The position numbers and the translations under genes were made by a program. A DNA stretch of 64,000 nucleotides, taken from assembly GCA_902785705.1 (NCBI GenBank), contig CACZZN010000009.1:1-64000 (forward strand), read 5' to 3'. Positions within the stretch are counted from its first letter, which is position 1. Each line of letters starts with the position of its first letter. Below, piece by piece: positions 51,156 to 59,346 of the stretch. The stretch comes from an uncultured Veillonellaceae bacterium. GTDB lineage: Bacteria; Bacillota; Negativicutes; Selenomonadales; Selenomonadaceae. Below the pieces are notes generated by a model. That model ran no database searches and was not told the DNA's origin. It was given only the letters and a program-made list of their open reading frames with translations.

Positions 51156-51160
51156 TTTAC

Positions 51161-51250
51161 TATGAAATCTTAGCGAATACAAGCCAAAGGCGCAGTACGA
51201 GCTTAGATTTTGCGTAAAGGCGTAGTGAGAAACACCATTTCGCACGGAGT
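51161..51250. repeat. Dispersed repeat, family C, copy 2
   Basis: It begins TATGAAATCTTAGCGAATAC and ends with GAAACACCATTTCGCAC, matching both ends of the copy at 30556-30632. Its middle is longer and different. It lies between the SNF2 terminator and the 6S RNA. Confidence 0.4.
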
Positions 51251-51312
51251 TTATTCTTTATCTTTATAGACGCGAAAAGGGACTACCAATACTCGCATCA
51301 GCAATCCCTTTT

Positions 51313-51502
51313 AAAAAAGGGGTCCAGAGTGCCGGCTCCTTTATATGCCTATACCTGCGGAATTGCAGGTGGGTACCCTAAGTCCTGCTTCAGCTATTCG
51401 CTCAAGGCGATGCAGCATCCCCAGGCTCAAATCGGATTCCCTAGAATAAATGTAGGTTAGACATAAAAAAATTCCTCGAACACCCCAGGCTTGTCCTTCT
51501 TT
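51313..51502 (-). ncRNA. ssrS: Candidate 6S RNA
   Basis: A strong promoter starts a minus-strand RNA at about 51502, and a run of T residues ends it at 51313, giving about 190 bases, the usual 6S length. The 5' part contains CUGGGGUGUUCGAGG, like the conserved GAUGUUCGC of E. coli 6S RNA. The 3' part contains GCCGGCACUCUGGA, like GGCGGCAUCUCGGAGA. These pair as a closing stem (GGGGU with ACCCC, and GAG with CUC). A small hairpin ACCUGC/GCAGGU near the 3' side of the centre is also typical. 6S RNA binds sigma-70 RNA polymerase and lowers transcription in stationary phase. It lies in the otherwise gene-free stretch 51098-51606, downstream of cdd. Confidence 0.75.
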
Positions 51503-51508
51503 ATAGGT

Positions 51509-51537
51509 ATCATAGCACAAAAAAACAGGAAGCACAA
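51509..51537 (-). promoter_or_regulatory. Promoter of the candidate 6S RNA
   Basis: On the minus strand TTGTGC (51537-51532), a 17-bp spacer and TATGAT (51514-51509) preceded by TGC. Confidence 0.6.
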
Positions 51538-51606
51538 GTCTTGACAAATACCGGAAGGGAGAAAATAGAATTTTTTTGAAAAATTTTGATGTCTTACCTT
51601 TCCGGC

Positions 51607-52002
51607 TTACGCATTCAGGAAATCCCTGTCCGAAAACGCATAAGGGAGCAGTTCCTCCAAGGATATGGTTTTCGTATCTCCCTTGAGATTCGCCATGATG
51701 ATGCGCGGGATGCAAAACTCTGCCATGACCTGGCGGCAGGCTCCGCAGGGGGAGCAGGGCCCTTCCGTGTCCGCGATGACGGCGATGGCCTCCAGCTCAC
51801 GCTCTCCCTCGGAAACCGCCTTGAAGATGGCTGTGCGTTCCGCGCAGTTCGTCACGGGGTAGGAGGCATTCTCGATATTGCAGCCCCCGTAGATCTTGCC
51901 GGACTTTGCCAGCACCGCGGCGCCCACCTTGAAGTTTGAATAGGGTACATAGGCGCGCTCGCGGTACTCTTTTGCCGTTGCAATCAGTTCCTCGTCTTTC
52001 AT
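51607..52002 (-). CDS. cdd: Cytidine deaminase
   Basis: The protein (131 aa from 52002) has the zinc-dependent deaminase motifs CNIENASYPVTNCAERTAIFKAV (CAE) and PCSPCGACRQVMAEF (PCxxC). It converts cytidine and deoxycytidine to uridine and deoxyuridine for salvage. An in-frame TTG at 52032 overlaps the pdp stop, but the ATG at 52002, preceded by GAGGGTGAG, fits the family N-terminus. It is the last gene of the deoB-pdp-cdd operon. Confidence 0.95.
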   Translation of the reverse strand: MKDEELIATAKEYRERAYVPYSNFKVGAAVLAKSGKIYGGCNIENASYPVTNCAERTAIFKAVSEGERELEAIAVIADTEGPCSPCGACRQVMAEFCIPRIIMANLKGDTKTISLEELLPYAFSDRDFLNA

Positions 52003-52028
52003 TTCGCTCACCCTCTTCGTTTCATGGC

Positions 52029-53363
52029 TCAACAGCCGGTGTCATATCGCTCTATGCTGTCTCTTTCGACACGGGCGAATACCAGCGGGATCTTTTTCGG
52101 CGGCTCGCTGCCCGTGCGGATCGCCTCCCGATACAGGCTTTCCGCTTCCGCCAGTTTTTCCGGTCGGGAGGTGTAAAAAGTCACCAGGGGCTCCCCTTTC
52201 CGGACGGCATCCCCGTATTTTTTGTGGAGCACAAGCCCTGCGCTGAGGTCGATCGCGCTCTCCTTTGTCTCGCGGCCCGCGCCCAGAAGGACGGAGGTGA
52301 GGCCCACTTTTTCCGCATCCATGCGGGTGATATAGCCGTCCTGCTCTGCCTTGACTTCCAGCGTATAAGGAGCCTTTGGGAACTTTTCATAGTCGCGCAG
52401 CACGGAGTCGTCGCCGCCATGTCGTCTCGCCATGTGGCAGAAAGTTTCGAAGGCCGAGCCGTCCGCAATGGCCTTTTCCGCCATCCTGCGGCATTCCTCC
52501 AAGGTGCCCTTATCTGCCAGACAGAGCATATTCGCTGCCAGCTGCAGGGATACCTCGACAAGGTCCTTCGGCCCCCTGCCCTTGAGCACCTCCATGGACT
52601 CGATGACCTCCAGCGCATTGCCGATGCTGTGGCCAAGCGGTGTATCCATGTCCGTGATGAGAGCCACGGTGCGCCGTCCCGCGCCCTCGCCGATGGCGAC
52701 CATCGTCTGCGCGAGTCGGATGGAGTCCTCCAGCGTCTTCATGAACGCGCCGCTGCCTGTTTTCACGTCCAGCAGGATGCAGTCACTGCCTGCCGCCAGT
52801 TTCTTGCTCATGATGGAGGAGGCAATGAGGGGGATGCTGTCCACCGTCGCGGTCACATCGCGCAGCGCATAGAGTTTCTTGTCTGCGGGCGCGAGATTGC
52901 CGGACTGGCCGATCAGGCTCACGCCGCACTCCCGCAGGGTATCAAGGAATTCCCTGCGGTCCAGTGCCGTGCGATAGCCGGGGATTGCCTCTAGCTTGTC
53001 CACTGTGCCGCCCGTATGGCCGAGACCGCGTCCGCTCATCTTCGCGACTTTGACGCCGCATGCCGCCACGATTGGCGCCACGATGAGCGACGTTTTGTCC
53101 CCTACGCCGCCCGTGCTGTGCTTGTCCACCTTCTTGCCCTCGATGGGGGAAAGGTCGACCTTGTCGCCGGATCTTGCCATGGCTTTCGTGAGCTCTGTGG
53201 TCTCATGGGCATCCATGTCCCGGAACCAGATCGCCATGAGCATTGCAGACATCTGGTACTCCGCAATCTCACCCTTGACAAAGCCGTCGATCATGTAGCC
53301 GATCTCGGCATCCGTCAGCGCCTCCCCATGCTTTTTCTTTGCAATCAGGTCATATATTCTCAT
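52029..53363 (-). CDS. pdp: Pyrimidine-nucleoside phosphorylase
   Basis: The protein of about 444 aa has the family signature SGRGLGHTGGTVDKLEAIPGY and the phosphate-binding KHSTGGVGDKTSLIVAPI, with the active-site DVKTGSGAFMKTLEDS. It splits uridine, thymidine or deoxyuridine to base and (deoxy)ribose-1-phosphate. AAAGGGAG lies before the ATG at 53363; the ATG nine bases earlier is too close to it. It lies between deoB and cdd, which supply its product route and its substrate. Confidence 0.95.
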   Translation of the reverse strand: MRIYDLIAKKKHGEALTDAEIGYMIDGFVKGEIAEYQMSAMLMAIWFRDMDAHETTELTKAMARSGDKVDLSPIEGKKVDKHSTGGVGDKTSLIVAPIVAACGVKVAKMSGRGLGHTGGTVDKLEAIPGYRTALDRREFLDTLRECGVSLIGQSGNLAPADKKLYALRDVTATVDSIPLIASSIMSKKLAAGSDCILLDVKTGSGAFMKTLEDSIRLAQTMVAIGEGAGRRTVALITDMDTPLGHSIGNALEVIESMEVLKGRGPKDLVEVSLQLAANMLCLADKGTLEECRRMAEKAIADGSAFETFCHMARRHGGDDSVLRDYEKFPKAPYTLEVKAEQDGYITRMDAEKVGLTSVLLGAGRETKESAIDLSAGLVLHKKYGDAVRKGEPLVTFYTSRPEKLAEAESLYREAIRTGSEPPKKIPLVFARVERDSIERYDTGC

Positions 53364-53391
53364 GACGCTCATCTCCCTTTTGCACAGTTCC

Positions 53392-54573
53392 TTACTCTTT
53401 CAAAATTCGTGGCAGCAGGCTTTCGCCTTTGCTCGTCATGGGGGCATCGAAGATATCCGACACCGTCGCCCCCAGCATCGCAAAGGTCGGGTAAGTTCCC
53501 AGATTCAGGTTTTCCTTGATGTTTTTTCCGTAAATCAGGAGCGGCACATATTCGCGGGTGTGATCTGTCCCGGCAGCTCCGGGATCGCAGCCATGATCCG
53601 CCGTGATCATGAGCACATCATCGCCCCGCATCTTCCCCATGAACTCTCCGAGCTGCACATCCACCTTCGAGGCATTTTCCGCATAGCCGTCGATGTCTCT
53701 GCGGTGTCCGAACTTCATATCGAAGTCCACGAGGTTCACGAAGCAGAGTCCCGTGAAATCCTCCTCCATGACCTTCAAGGTCTTGTCCATGCCGTCCGCG
53801 TCGTTTTCATTGACGCCAAGGCTGCGGCTCACGCTGCGGCCTGCGAAGATATCCGAGATTTTGCCCACGCCGATGGTGGCAAGCCCTTTCCTGGCGAGGG
53901 CGTCCAGCATCGTGTCTCCCGTCGGATCCAGCGAAAAATCATGCCTGCGGGGCGTGCGCTCATAGTTGGGGTAGCTTCCCGCAAAAGGGCGCGCAATCAC
54001 GCGGCCCACGCCATGCTTTCCCTGCAGCAGCTTCCTTGCGGTGCGGCAGTAGCCATAGAGCTGCTCCACAGGCACATGCTCCTCATGGGCAGCGATCTGG
54101 AACACGCTGTCCGCCGATGTGTAGGCAATGAGCGCGCCTGTCTTCTCGTGCTCCTGCCCGTAGTCGTGGATGACCTTCGTGCCCGAGTAGGGAAGGTTGC
54201 AGATCAGCTTTCGGCCAAGTGCCTGTTCCATTTTCTCCACCAGTTCCTTCGGAAAGCCGTCGGGATAGGTGGGCATGGGCTGCTCCGACACGATGCCCGC
54301 AAGCTCCCAATGACCGATGGTCGTGTCCTTTCCGCGGGACAGCTCCCGCAGTCTTGCGAACGTCCCGATGGGGGACGGTTCCCTTTCGCCGCACGAAACC
54401 CCGTCGATGTTGAACAGCCCCAGTTTCCTCAGGTTCGGCACGTGGAATTTGGGGGAGGATGCCAGGGACGCCAGGGTATTGCACACCTTGTCCCCGAAGT
54501 CCTCCGCATCCGGCTCTCGGCCGATGCCGAAGCTGTCCAGCACGATCACGAACACCCGTTTGATACCATTCAC
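53392..54573 (-). CDS. deoB: Phosphopentomutase
   Basis: The 393-aa metalloenzyme of the alkaline phosphatase superfamily has VFVIVLDSFGIGREPDAEDFGD with metal-binding aspartates, GKDTTIGHWELAGIVS with the phospho-acceptor threonine, ADHGCDPGAAGTDHTREYVPLLIYG with metal-binding histidines. It converts (deoxy)ribose-1-phosphate to the 5-phosphate. It is the first gene of the nucleoside salvage operon and is divergent from mnmG; the 205-bp gap between shows no clear site. Confidence 0.96.
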   Translation of the reverse strand: MNGIKRVFVIVLDSFGIGREPDAEDFGDKVCNTLASLASSPKFHVPNLRKLGLFNIDGVSCGEREPSPIGTFARLRELSRGKDTTIGHWELAGIVSEQPMPTYPDGFPKELVEKMEQALGRKLICNLPYSGTKVIHDYGQEHEKTGALIAYTSADSVFQIAAHEEHVPVEQLYGYCRTARKLLQGKHGVGRVIARPFAGSYPNYERTPRRHDFSLDPTGDTMLDALARKGLATIGVGKISDIFAGRSVSRSLGVNENDADGMDKTLKVMEEDFTGLCFVNLVDFDMKFGHRRDIDGYAENASKVDVQLGEFMGKMRGDDVLMITADHGCDPGAAGTDHTREYVPLLIYGKNIKENLNLGTYPTFAMLGATVSDIFDAPMTSKGESLLPRILKE

Positions 54574-54778
54574 TTGCGATCACCTCTGACATGGAAGATA
54601 CCGTGAATATCATCCATTTGTTCTTTGAAAAGCTCTGTATAAAATTCTGCATTCGGTTCTGATTTCCTGCTTTGCGGAAAATATCGTCTTCAGAGGGAGG
54701 AAATGCGTTTTTTTTCTTGAATTGAACCAAGAGAAGTTTTTGAAGTTTTTCGGAATTTGATGGATGATGAGGAAAAAG

Positions 54779-56650
54779 ATGTTTGATGCGGGAAAATATG
54801 ATGTGATTGTCATCGGCGCAGGCCATGCAGGGGTGGAAGCGGCTCTGGCTGCGGCAAGGATCGGCTGCAGCACGCTTTTGATGACGCTTTCGATGGACAA
54901 TATTGCCATGATGCCGTGCAATCCTTCCATTGGCGGTCCTGCCAAGGGGCATTTGGTGCGTGAGGTGGATGCGCTGGGCGGGCAGATGGGCGTGAATGCC
55001 GATCGTACCTGCATCCAGTTCCGCATGCTCAACACGGGAAAGGGTCCGGCGGTGCATGCGCTCCGTGCGCAGGCGGACAAGAAGCATTACCAGTTCTTGA
55101 TGAAGGAGACCTGCGAGCACACGGAACATCTGGATGTGAAGCAGCTTCTTGTGGAGCGTGTGCTCATGGAAGATGGGGAGATCCGAGGGGTGGAGACCGA
55201 GACGGGGGAGCGGTATCTGGCAAAGGCCGTCATCCTGGCATCCGGCACCTATCTGCGGGGCCGCATCATCATCGGGGAGACTGCCTATGACGGGGGACCG
55301 AACGGCCAGCGGGCGGCGATGGCGCTCTCCGCATCCTTGCAGGAGGCAGGCATCCGCCTCATGCGGTTCAAAACGGGGACGCCCGCGCGCGTGGACGGCA
55401 GAACGCTGGATTTCTCCAAAATGGAATTGCAGCCGGGAGACGACGAGGCGCGAAATTTTTCCTTCCTGAGCGATATCGAGACACGGGAGCAGGTGCCTTG
55501 CTACCTGACCTATACCAATGAGAACACCCATGCGATTTTGCGGAAGAATATGCACCGCGCGCCGATGGCGAACGGCGTGATCGAGGGCATCGGTCCGCGC
55601 TACTGCCCTTCGATTGAAACCAAGGTGCTGCGCTTTCCCGACAAGGAACGGCACCAGCTTTTTCTGGAGCCGGAGGGGCTTCACACCGGGGAGTACTATG
55701 TGCAGGGCATGTCCACCAGCATGCCCATGGATGTGCAGCTGGAGTTCCTTCATACGATACCGGGGCTGGAGCACGCAAAGGTCATGCGGGCAGGCTATGC
55801 CATTGAGTACGATTGCATCGATCCCTTGCAGCTCAAGCCGACGCTGGAGTTCAAAACGATTCGCGGATTCTTTTCCGCGGGACAGTCCAACGGCACCTCG
55901 GGCTATGAGGAGGCGGCGGCGCAGGGCATCATGGCGGGCATCAATGCGGCGATGCTGGTGAAGGGCAGGGAGCCTTTGGTCCTGAAGCGCTCCGAGGGCT
56001 ATATCGGCGTGCTCATCGACGATCTGGTGACGAAGGGAACCCGGGAGCCTTACCGCATGATGACGTCCCGGGCGGAGTACCGCCTGCTGCTGCGGCAGGA
56101 CAATGCAGACCTGCGGCTCACGCCTCATGGGCGCAGGGTGGGCTTGGTGCAGGAGGAGCGCTGGCAGCGCTATGAGCGAAAGAAACGTGCGATTGATGAG
56201 ACAAAGGCGCTTTTAGGGCGGAAAATCCTTACGCCGAGCACGGAAACCAACGGAAAGCTCCAAGCGCTCGGCATTCCCGAGATCCATACGGCCATGCCCC
56301 TATCCGAGCTCATGCGGCGTCCGGAGGCAGGCTATGAGAAGCTGCGCGAGGCCTTTGATCTGCCGGAGATTGCGCCGGAGGTGCGGCAGCAGGTGGAAAC
56401 GGATATTTTTTATGAGGGCTATATCCAAAAACAGCTGGAGCAGGTGGAGCGCATGGAACGATGGGAATCCAAGCTGCTGCCGGAGGACATCGACTATGGG
56501 GTGATACCGAATCTGCGCGATGAAGCGAGGGAAAAGCTCACCGCCATCCGCCCGCGCTCCGTGGGCCAGGCAGGCCGCATCTCAGGCGTCTCCCCGGCAG
56601 ATGTCTCGGTGTTGGTCATCTATCTGGAGATGCAGAAGCGGCGGAGCTAA
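54779..56650 (+). CDS. mnmG: tRNA uridine-5-carboxymethylaminomethyl modification enzyme MnmG (GidA)
   Basis: The protein (about 623 aa) begins [20 protein letters not shown] with the FAD-binding GxGxxG, followed by [69 protein letters not shown] and [19 protein letters not shown], with a complete C-terminal MnmE-binding domain. The ATG at 54779 has GAGG six bases upstream; 54764 is also possible. With MnmE it modifies U34 of tRNAs. Its usual neighbours mnmE and rsmG are both displaced here. Confidence 0.97.
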   Translation: MFDAGKYDVIVIGAGHAGVEAALAAARIGCSTLLMTLSMDNIAMMPCNPSIGGPAKGHLVREVDALGGQMGVNADRTCIQFRMLNTGKGPAVHALRAQADKKHYQFLMKETCEHTEHLDVKQLLVERVLMEDGEIRGVETETGERYLAKAVILASGTYLRGRIIIGETAYDGGPNGQRAAMALSASLQEAGIRLMRFKTGTPARVDGRTLDFSKMELQPGDDEARNFSFLSDIETREQVPCYLTYTNENTHAILRKNMHRAPMANGVIEGIGPRYCPSIETKVLRFPDKERHQLFLEPEGLHTGEYYVQGMSTSMPMDVQLEFLHTIPGLEHAKVMRAGYAIEYDCIDPLQLKPTLEFKTIRGFFSAGQSNGTSGYEEAAAQGIMAGINAAMLVKGREPLVLKRSEGYIGVLIDDLVTKGTREPYRMMTSRAEYRLLLRQDNADLRLTPHGRRVGLVQEERWQRYERKKRAIDETKALLGRKILTPSTETNGKLQALGIPEIHTAMPLSELMRRPEAGYEKLREAFDLPEIAPEVRQQVETDIFYEGYIQKQLEQVERMERWESKLLPEDIDYGVIPNLRDEAREKLTAIRPRSVGQAGRISGVSPADVSVLVIYLEMQKRRS

Positions 56651-56665
56651 AGATTCGTTTCTGTG

Positions 56666-56694
56666 TAGCAAAACATTTCTATTGGCGCTATAAT
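56666..56694 (+). promoter_or_regulatory. Promoter of the restriction-modification island
   Basis: TAGCAA (56666-56671), 17 bp and a perfect TATAAT (56689-56694), 40 bp before the first methyltransferase. Confidence 0.45.
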
Positions 56695-56733
56695 CAGATT
56701 GTGATGTGTGTCAGATGGAAAGAAGGAAATTTG

Positions 56734-57705
56734 ATGGATTGGAGCCGATTTCGGTTTATTGATCTGTTTGCCGGCATAGGAGGCATTCGGCTGGGATTTG
56801 AGTCCGTTGGCGGCATTTGCGTTTTTTCGTCCGAATTTGACGAAGATGCTTGCAAGACCTATGAAGCAAATTTCGGTGAGCATCCAGCGGGCGACATTGC
56901 CAAGATTGCAGCTCAGGACTTGCCTGATTTCGATATTTTGTTAGGCGGATTTCCATGCCAGGCATTTTCTATTATCGGGAAAAAAGAAGGATTCGCCAAT
57001 GAAACGTGCGGGACGCTTTTCTTTGATATTGAACGTATCTTGAAAGCAAAGCGGCCTCCCGCCTTTATGCTTGAAAATGTACGGAATCTTGCCGCGCATG
57101 ATGGTGGCAGGACATTCCATGTCATTCGGTCGCATTTAGAGTCGTTGGGCTATCATGTGCATGCGAAAGTTTTGAATGCCTTGGACTATGGCGTGCCGCA
57201 AAAACGAGAGCGGATCATTATTGTTGGTTTTTTGGAAAATGTGCCGTTTCGGTTTCCAGAGCCTGTTCCCGAAGTGCAGCGTAAAAGCCTGCGAGATATT
57301 TTGGAGATCGACGTGGATGAAAAATATTATGTGAGGCCGAAGATTCGTGAATTGAGATTGAAGCGGCTGAAAGCAAAGGACTTTCCAAAGCCATATATTT
57401 CATATGAGAATATGGCGAAATCTGTTACTCCGCACGCATATTCCTCAGCGTTGCGTGCGGGAGCGTCGGCAAACTATATTCTGATTAACGATGAAAGGCG
57501 CCCGACAGAGCGGGAAATGCTTCGTTTGCAGGGATTCCCGGATAGTTTCAGGATTGTGGTTCCTTATACGAAGATACGCCATCAATGCGGAAACTCTGTT
57601 GCGGTTCCGATGATTGCCGCAGTGGCGAAGTCCATGCTGGAGGCTTTAAGGCTGCATGAATGCAGGGACAGCAGTTATGAGGTGTGTATGGCATGGACAG
57701 CATGA
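56734..57705 (+). CDS. C5-cytosine DNA methyltransferase 1
   Basis: The protein (323 aa) has the C5 methyltransferase motifs: I FIDLFAGIGGIRLGFESVGG, IV LLGGFPCQAFSIIGKKEGF with the catalytic cysteine, VI FMLENVRNL, VIII DYGVPQKRERIIIVGF, IX ERRPTEREMLRLQGFPDSF and X HQCGNSVAVPMI. The target domain between VIII and IX is short, and its recognition sequence cannot be read from the sequence. The ATG at 56734 follows AAGGAAA. The Vsr-like nuclease gene overlaps its end, so it probably protects against T:G mismatches arising from this enzyme's methylation. Confidence 0.93.
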   Translation: MDWSRFRFIDLFAGIGGIRLGFESVGGICVFSSEFDEDACKTYEANFGEHPAGDIAKIAAQDLPDFDILLGGFPCQAFSIIGKKEGFANETCGTLFFDIERILKAKRPPAFMLENVRNLAAHDGGRTFHVIRSHLESLGYHVHAKVLNALDYGVPQKRERIIIVGFLENVPFRFPEPVPEVQRKSLRDILEIDVDEKYYVRPKIRELRLKRLKAKDFPKPYISYENMAKSVTPHAYSSALRAGASANYILINDERRPTEREMLRLQGFPDSFRIVVPYTKIRHQCGNSVAVPMIAAVAKSMLEALRLHECRDSSYEVCMAWTA

Positions 57706-58103
57706 CGCGGGAGCAGCGAAGCTACGTGATGAGCAGGATCCGTTCCTCTGACACGAAAGCGGAGGTCAGGCTTCGCAAAGCACTTTGGCATCGGGGCTTG
57801 AGGTATCGGAAAAATTATCGAAAATTGCCCGGCACTCCTGACATTGCACTGACACGGAAGAAAATCGCTATTTTTGTGGATGGCGATTTTTGGCATGGAA
57901 AAGGGTATGAGGATGCCCCGGGGAAACAGATCAAGACGAACCGGACTTATTGGAAAAGCAAGCTTTCCCGCAACATAGAGCGGGACAAGGATGTGAATGA
58001 TGCTCTTTTGCAGGAGGGCTGGCTCGTGCTGCGCTTTTGGGAGTCGGATATCCAAAGGGATTTAGAAGCGTGCGTAGAGGAGATTTTGCGGTATATCAAG
58101 TGA
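57693..58103 (+). CDS. vsr: Very-short-patch-repair (Vsr)-like endonuclease
   Basis: The protein (136 aa) matches Vsr: MTREQRSYVMSRIRSSDTKAEVRLRKALW, LRYRKNYRKLPGTPDIALTRKKIAIFVDGDFWHG with the catalytic aspartates, and WKSKLSRNIERDKDVNDALLQEGWLVLRFWESDI. In E. coli Vsr the segment after VDG is CFWHHH-C with zinc-binding cysteines. Here it is VDGDFWHGKGYED, so that zinc site appears to be missing, as in many Vsr relatives linked to restriction systems. It cuts next to T:G mismatches from deaminated 5-methylcytosine. It overlaps methyltransferase 1 by 13 bp; a GTG at 57684 is another start. Confidence 0.9.
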   Translation: MDSMTREQRSYVMSRIRSSDTKAEVRLRKALWHRGLRYRKNYRKLPGTPDIALTRKKIAIFVDGDFWHGKGYEDAPGKQIKTNRTYWKSKLSRNIERDKDVNDALLQEGWLVLRFWESDIQRDLEACVEEILRYIK

Positions 58104-58177
58104 GAATGGCAATAGACAGTCAGATCAGCAATTTTTCATGAATAGTGTCATAGTTTCTGCCGAGGCAATAGCCGCAG

Positions 58178-58206
58178 TTGTAGCACTAGGGTTTTTATGC
58201 TAGAAT
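58178..58206 (+). promoter_or_regulatory. Promoter of methyltransferase 2
   Basis: TTGTAG (58178-58183), a 17-bp spacer ending TGC, and TAGAAT (58201-58206), 31 bp before the gene. A separate promoter would let modification precede restriction. Confidence 0.55.
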
Positions 58207-58236
58207 AGTGAAACGAAACAAGAAAGGAGTGCTTTC

Positions 58237-59187
58237 ATGGCTGGATTTACGGCAGCAAGCCTGTTTGCTGGTGCCGGCGGGTTGGATATGGGCTTTGACA
58301 ATGCCGGATTCAAAACCGTATGGGCGAATGATGTTGATGCAGATGCTTGCAGGACACATGAAAAGTGGTGCAAGGCAGAAACGGTGTGCGGCGATATCGG
58401 GAAGGTGGGACAGGACAGCATTCCTTGTACGGATGTCATTCTGGGCGGGTTTCCATGCCAAGGCTTTTCACTTTCAGGTCCGCGTAAGTTGGATGACTCA
58501 CGGAACGTGCTTTACAAACATTATGTGCGGATTGTCAAGGAAAAGCAGCCAAAGATGTTTGTGGGGGAGAATGTGAAGGGTCTGCTCACTATGGGAAACG
58601 GTGAAATCATGGACGCTATACTTCGTGCGTTTTCGGAGTGCGGATACCATGTGTTCTATCAGTTATTGAATGCGAGGAATTATGAAGTGCCGGAAGATCG
58701 AGAACGCGTGATTATCGTAGGTTTTCGGAAGGATTTGGGTATTGAGCGTTTTGACTATCCTGCGCCGCGGAATCATATTATCACCTTGAGAAAAGCAATT
58801 GGGAATATGCCGCAGGCCAAGCCAGAGGATATCTGCGATGCACCTTATTCTTCACGGTATATGTCGAGAAACAGGAAGCGAGGATGGGATGAAACATCGT
58901 ATACAGTTCCTGCAATGGCGAAACAAGTAACATTGTGGCCGGGCTCTCCCGACATGGTAAAGAATGGGCCGGACGATTGGTCATTTGGTAAAGAAGGAAC
59001 TACAAGAAGATTGAGCTGGCGCGAATGCGCGGCAATTCAGACATTCCCGCCTGATCTTGAGTTTGCCGGGAATCTGACCAGTAAATACAAGCAGATAGGC
59101 AACGCGGTTCCTGTGCGCTTGGCGGAAATCATGGCATCGCATTTGTATTCCATCTTGGTCAATGCGAGTTATACTAGAGCAAACTAG
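58237..59187 (+). CDS. C5-cytosine DNA methyltransferase 2, M.HaeIII-like (probable GGCC)
   Basis: The 316-aa protein has motif I ASLFAGAGGLDMGFDNAGF, IV ILGGFPCQGFSLSGPRKLDD, VI FVGENVKGLL, VIII NYEVPEDRERVIIVGFRKDL and X YKQIGNAVPVRLAEIMA. The target-recognition region YMSRNRKRGWDETSYTVPAM, followed by KQVTLWPGSP, closely follows M.HaeIII (FMSRNR-R-W-E-A-TV-A, then a Q--LHPQAP-like end) as I recall it. GGCC specificity is therefore likely and agrees with the HaeIII-family nuclease encoded downstream. It has its own promoter. AGAAAGGAGTG precedes the ATG. Confidence 0.9.
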   Translation: MAGFTAASLFAGAGGLDMGFDNAGFKTVWANDVDADACRTHEKWCKAETVCGDIGKVGQDSIPCTDVILGGFPCQGFSLSGPRKLDDSRNVLYKHYVRIVKEKQPKMFVGENVKGLLTMGNGEIMDAILRAFSECGYHVFYQLLNARNYEVPEDRERVIIVGFRKDLGIERFDYPAPRNHIITLRKAIGNMPQAKPEDICDAPYSSRYMSRNRKRGWDETSYTVPAMAKQVTLWPGSPDMVKNGPDDWSFGKEGTTRRLSWRECAAIQTFPPDLEFAGNLTSKYKQIGNAVPVRLAEIMASHLYSILVNASYTRAN

Positions 59188-59196
59188 AATTTTCGA

Positions 59197-59314
59197 AGCC
59201 TTCCCCTAGAGGGGAAGGGGAACCGCAGAGCGGTGGATGAGGTGGCAAGCGCAGATAGTAAACACCTCATCCGTCAGCCTATCGGCTGACACCTTCCCCT
59301 CAAGGGGAAGGCTT
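59197..59314. repeat. Palindromic MITE-like repeat inside the restriction-modification island
   Basis: Perfect 12-bp terminal inverted repeats AAGCCTTCCCCT and AGGGGAAGGCTT bound a 118-bp element. It contains GGTGGATGAGGTG and CACCTCATCC, which pair with each other, and a small hairpin CAGCCTATCGGCTG. The ends themselves fold (CCCCTAGAGGGG). It resembles a short palindromic repeat known in many Firmicutes and differs from families A-C. It lies between methyltransferase 2 and the endonuclease. Confidence 0.85.
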
Positions 59315-59346
59315 TTCCGTCAATGAGTTAGGAGGAAGGTTTTAGC

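Noticed and set aside
51341-51715. 124-codon minus-strand frame through the 6S region
   Set aside because: It crosses the 6S RNA, its promoter and the cdd 3' end; the RNA features explain the region better.
54083-56128. 681-codon minus-strand frame over deoB and mnmG
   Set aside because: It runs across two confidently identified genes and has no recognisable motifs.
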